64,000 nt of DNA from Rhizobiaceae bacterium MnEN-MB40S (GTDB lineage: Bacteria > Pseudomonadota > Alphaproteobacteria > Rhizobiales > Rhizobiaceae), in NCBI GenBank assembly GCA_024343425.1, contig BRLC01000013.1, positions 124,001-188,000 of the forward strand, read 5' to 3'. The notes under the pieces were generated by a model that had not been told where the DNA came from, made no database searches, and saw nothing but the letters and a program-made list of their open reading frames with translations. A program made the translations under genes and the position numbers. The stretch's first letter is position 1, and every line of letters begins with the position of its first letter. This document shows positions 61,681 to 64,000 of the stretch, piece after piece.

Positions 61681-63586
61681 GGGCGCTGCGATGAGACTGC
61701 AGATCCTCATCACGGCGCTTGCCCTGACCGCCGGTTCGGCCTTCGCCGCCGACGAGACGGAAACGGGCGAATACATCGCCCAGCTCGGCGACTGCGCGGC
61801 CTGCCACACGGCGCCCGGCGGCGCGCCCTTCGCCGGCGGACTGGCGATCGCCAGCCCGTTCGGGGATATCTACACGACCAACATTACGCCCGATCCGCAA
61901 TACGGGATCGGCGACTACACGCTGGAGGAATTCGACCGGGCGGTGCGCCGCGGCGTGCGCAAGGACGGCGCGAACCTCTATCCGGCCATGCCCTATACGT
62001 CCTACGCCAAGGTGAGCGACGCGGACATGGCGGCGCTCTACGCCTATTTCATGAAGGCGGTGGCGCCGGTGCACAAACCGGCCCCTGCCTCCGACTTGCG
62101 CTTTCCCTTCAACATCCGGTTCGGGATGGAAGGCTGGGACATCGTCAACCGCCCGGAGGTGGGCTTCACGCCGCCCTATGACGACGCGCAGCTGAACCGG
62201 GGCGCCTATATCGTGGAAGGGCTTGGCCATTGCGGCGCCTGCCACTCGCCCCGCAACCTGATGCAGGCGCAGGAGGGCTACACCGCCGCGAGCGACCGGT
62301 TTCTGACCGGCGGCACACTTGGCGTGTGGCCCGTGCCGGACCTGCGCGGGCCTGAGAGCGCGCCGCAGAAATGGAGCGACGCAGAGCTGGTCGAATACCT
62401 GACGACGGGGCGCAACGCCTACACCGCGGCGACCGGCGAAATGGCGCTGGTGGTCGAGCGCAGCATGCAGCATGCGACGGAGGCGGACATGGACGCGATC
62501 GTCGCCTATCTGAAACATATCGGGCTTCCGGCTGCGGGAAGCGACAAGGCCGCCGCGACAGGCGCGGGCCGCAGCGACGACACCACGGCCATGCTGACGG
62601 CGGCGAAACCGGACATGCCGGAGGGCGCGCGGCTTTATCTCGACAATTGCGGGGCGTGCCACACCGTGAGCGGGCAGGGCGCGCCGCGGGTTTTCCCGAA
62701 TCTCGTCGGCAATTCGCTGGTGCTTTCCGACAATCCGGGCGGTTTCATCGAGGTTATCCTGAAAGGGGCGATGATGCCCAGCACCAGGCGGGCTCCGGCT
62801 GCGCTGGCGATGCCCGGCTTCGGCGACCGGCTCTCGGATGACGACGTGGCGGCGCTCGCAAGCTTCATCCGGAGCGCCTGGACGAACGACGCCGATAAAA
62901 TCGAGGCCGAAACGGTCAAAAAGATCCGCGGACAGCTTTGAGGAGGGCGCCGACGGGGCGGCTTTCGCCGGCTCTGCGGATGGAATCTGGCTTTGTTTCG
63001 GGAATTCGGGATTTCGCGGGGTGTCCGGCGTGTTCGGCGGCGGGGTTTCGGCCTCGGTGGGGCAGTCGATCCAGGCCTTGAATGCCTTTTTCCGCCGGGC
63101 GCGGGCCTCGTTGCGATAGCGCCGGAGCAGGCGGCCGGGATCTTCCATGCGGCGGGCGGTGCGCGGGTCGACAAGCGCGGTGATGAGGCGCATCACCCGG
63201 CGGTCTTCGAGGCGCGTGAGGGTTTCGCCGGCGAGCGCCCGCTTCATCAGCTCCGCGTCGTCGCAATGGTCCGGGTAGGGGGCGTCCAGGTTACGGCCGG
63301 CCTCGAAATCGGCGAGCGCGCGTTCGCAGGATTCAAGCCGGGCCTCGGCTTCGGCGAGCGCCAGGGCGCGGAAGCGGCGCTCGTCGCAGGGGATAAAATC
63401 AGTGAGCGTCAGGTCGGGTTGGGCAAGGATGATGCGGAGCCACAGGCCGACGCGCGCCGGATCGGGCCGCGCTGTCGCGCCGTGCCGGCGGGCGTTGCCG
63501 GAAACAGCGGCCTTGCCGTCCGGCGTTATGGGGCCTGTGCTCCTGGCGGAATTCGCCCGGTTGCGGCGGGCGATGTCGGTTGTCAC
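61511..63586 (-). CDS. STGP/GKA motif protein, 3' end uncertain and open through the cytochrome gene
   Basis: The first 215 codons (63586 to about 62942) look genuine: RRNRANSARSTGPITPDGKA then GNARRHG is the motif of a short family with NR-x-NA-x-STGP-x-T-x-GKA, and a basic helical middle and Pro-rich end follow (PPPNTPDTPRNPEFPK). The frame then has no stop and continues antisense through the whole cytochrome gene to 61511, where resemblance to anything ends. The real protein is probably about 200-215 residues, and its stop is missing or lost. It overlaps the next gene by ATGA. Function unknown. Confidence 0.45.
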   Translation of the reverse strand: MTTDIARRNRANSARSTGPITPDGKAAVSGNARRHGATARPDPARVGLWLRIILAQPDLTLTDFIPCDERRFRALALAEAEARLESCERALADFEAGRNLDAPYPDHCDDAELMKRALAGETLTRLEDRRVMRLITALVDPRTARRMEDPGRLLRRYRNEARARRKKAFKAWIDCPTEAETPPPNTPDTPRNPEFPKQSQIPSAEPAKAAPSAPSSKLSADLFDRFGLDFIGVVRPGAPDEACERRHVVIREPVAEAGHRQRSRSPPGAGHHRPFQDNLDETARIVGKHQRIADEIRENPRRALPAHGVARPAIVEIKPRALRHVRFRRRQHGRGVVAAARACRGGLVASRSRKPDMFQIGDDRVHVRLRRMLHAALDHQRHFAGRRGVGVAPRRQVFDQLCVAPFLRRALRPAQVRHGPHAKCAAGQKPVARGGVALLRLHQVAGRVAGAAMAKPFHDIGAPVQLRVVIGRREAHLRAVDDVPAFHPEPDVEGKAQVGGRGRFVHRRHRLHEIGVERRHVRVAHLGVGRIGHGRIEVRAVLAHAAAHRPVEFLQRVVADPVLRIGRNVGRVDIPERAGDRQSAGEGRAAGRRVAGRAVAELGDVFARFRLVGGEGRTGGQGKRRDEDLQSHRSALTSVAGGLRDNPRGSPLRPRASAPRSFRSDCIRSSAETRWRRAQTHCARPSSAGSD
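61691..62941 (+). CDS. Triheme cytochrome c, membrane subunit of the gluconate-dehydrogenase-like complex
   Basis: 416 residues with signal peptide (1-20) and three CxxCH sites: GDCAACHTAPGG (35-39), GHCGACHSPRNL (near 180) and NCGACHTVSG (near 318). Distal Met ligands are likely in MPAMPY- and MPGFG-like stretches (NLYPAMPYTSYAK, LAMPGFGDRLS). It carries electrons from the flavoprotein to ubiquinone. Same unit as the two preceding genes, 10 bases behind. Confidence 0.93.
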   Translation: MRLQILITALALTAGSAFAADETETGEYIAQLGDCAACHTAPGGAPFAGGLAIASPFGDIYTTNITPDPQYGIGDYTLEEFDRAVRRGVRKDGANLYPAMPYTSYAKVSDADMAALYAYFMKAVAPVHKPAPASDLRFPFNIRFGMEGWDIVNRPEVGFTPPYDDAQLNRGAYIVEGLGHCGACHSPRNLMQAQEGYTAASDRFLTGGTLGVWPVPDLRGPESAPQKWSDAELVEYLTTGRNAYTAATGEMALVVERSMQHATEADMDAIVAYLKHIGLPAAGSDKAAATGAGRSDDTTAMLTAAKPDMPEGARLYLDNCGACHTVSGQGAPRVFPNLVGNSLVLSDNPGGFIEVILKGAMMPSTRRAPAALAMPGFGDRLSDDDVAALASFIRSAWTNDADKIEAETVKKIRGQL

Positions 63587-64000
63587 TGTTCCGTCGGGTC
63601 GTGATCGATTTCGGCAGGCGCCGCCGGACGCTTCCTTTGCAGGGCGTTGAAATCGCGCCGGACCTCGCGGCGGCGCCGCTCCAGCGCGACGATCGCCTCG
63701 TTGTGGACGGTGACGGAGCGCTCCCAGCTGCGATAGGCCTCGCCCATCAGGTCGACCGGGTCCATGCCGAGCGCGGCGATCTCCTCATGCGCGCCGGCCT
63801 GCTTGTCCGGATTGGCCGAGGCCGCGCGTGCCGCCAGATGCTCGCCGGCCGCCTTGGCCGCCTCCTCGTCGAAGGGCTCCGCCTCGAATGTTTCGCTGTC
63901 GCCGCCGGCCTCCTTGTGCGCCTTCACGTCCTTTGCCAGTTTCGCGATATGGGCGGCGCGGCGGCTTGTCACGACCGCCTTGCAGATCGCCTGGCGGGTG
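63583..64000 (-). CDS. Small coiled-coil protein, companion of the STGP gene; 5' end may lie beyond the window
   Basis: The first start inside the window is a GTG at 63972 (129 residues), but the frame stays open to the edge (TRQAICKAV upstream), so the gene may begin farther right. The protein is charged and helical, with a coiled-coil-like stretch near the C-terminus (SVTVHNEAIVALERRRREV). Its stop overlaps the next gene's start (ATGA), so the two form a unit. I do not recognise it; no signal peptide or membrane segment is seen. Confidence 0.55.
   Translation of the reverse strand, partial: TRQAICKAVVTSRRAAHIAKLAKDVKAHKEAGGDSETFEAEPFDEEAAKAAGEHLAARAASANPDKQAGAHEEIAALGMDPVDLMGEAYRSWERSVTVHNEAIVALERRRREVRRDFNALQRKRPAAPAEIDHDPTEQ

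Noticed and set aside
59878..61809. Minus-strand frame of 643 codons over the GMC oxidoreductase
   Set aside because: Antisense shadow of a gene with FAD motif and catalytic region.

Overview
The window is a dense, GC-rich chromosomal segment of an alphaproteobacterium, most likely a member of the Hyphomicrobiales (Rhizobiales). The reasons are the rhizobial-style heme locus (hemP-hmuSTUV divergent from hmuR) with RirA-type TGA-N9-TCA boxes, an Irr-type box in front of bfd-bfr, a Rhizobium-etli-type asparaginase, an Omp25-like porin and a TIGR03808-type Tat-exported beta-helix protein. No rRNA, phage, insertion sequence or CRISPR array was seen; the only RNA gene found is a tRNA-Gln.

Left part (1-18 kb): a histidine-utilisation cluster (hutH partial, hutI, hutF, hutC) with a palindromic operator in the hutI/hutF gap; a LysR regulator with a Rieske oxygenase and a small coupled protein; then a large heme/iron block. 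This block holds hemP-hmuS-hmuT-hmuU-hmuV on the minus strand, and on the plus strand the TonB-dependent heme receptor, a small secreted cysteine protein, exbB, two exbD genes, tonB and a heme-degrading-type monooxygenase. Bacterioferritin and its ferredoxin follow behind an Irr-like box. Uptake, energisation, cytoplasmic heme use and iron storage are therefore contiguous, apparently under two different iron regulators.

Middle part (18-43 kb): a tandem-duplicated outer-membrane barrel, a GT39-type glycosyltransferase, an FMN alpha-hydroxyacid dehydrogenase and a 2-oxoglutarate oxygenase-type protein. Next is a hydroxycinnamate-type catabolic island (MarR, SDR, feruloyl-CoA-synthase-like ligase, crotonase, TRAP permease without its binding protein). 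Then comes an unusual envelope/signalling module: CHASE2-adenylate cyclase, TPR-beta-barrel protein, FecR-domain protein with 23 Gly-Asn-X units, and an SD-repeat-like secreted protein. A TctABC importer follows with an IclR regulator and a strong palindrome in the divergent promoter, and then an ECF41-type sigma factor operon with its own recognisable promoter.

Right part (43-64 kb): tRNA-Gln, an O-antigen-ligase-type protein, choline-to-betaine genes (betA, betB) with a palindrome but no adjacent betI, a further aldehyde dehydrogenase, a thiolase, galE, a His/Pro/Tyr/Gly-rich secreted protein, a zinc-type asparaginase, a Tat-exported beta-helix protein, phosphonoacetaldehyde hydrolase, cytochrome P460, and a fused dicarboxylate-symporter/solute-binding protein. 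A three-subunit gluconate-2-dehydrogenase-like complex and two accessory genes follow at the right edge; one of these has no in-frame stop before it runs antisense into the cytochrome gene.

All calls were made by reading the sequence and comparing it with remembered family features; no database search was run.
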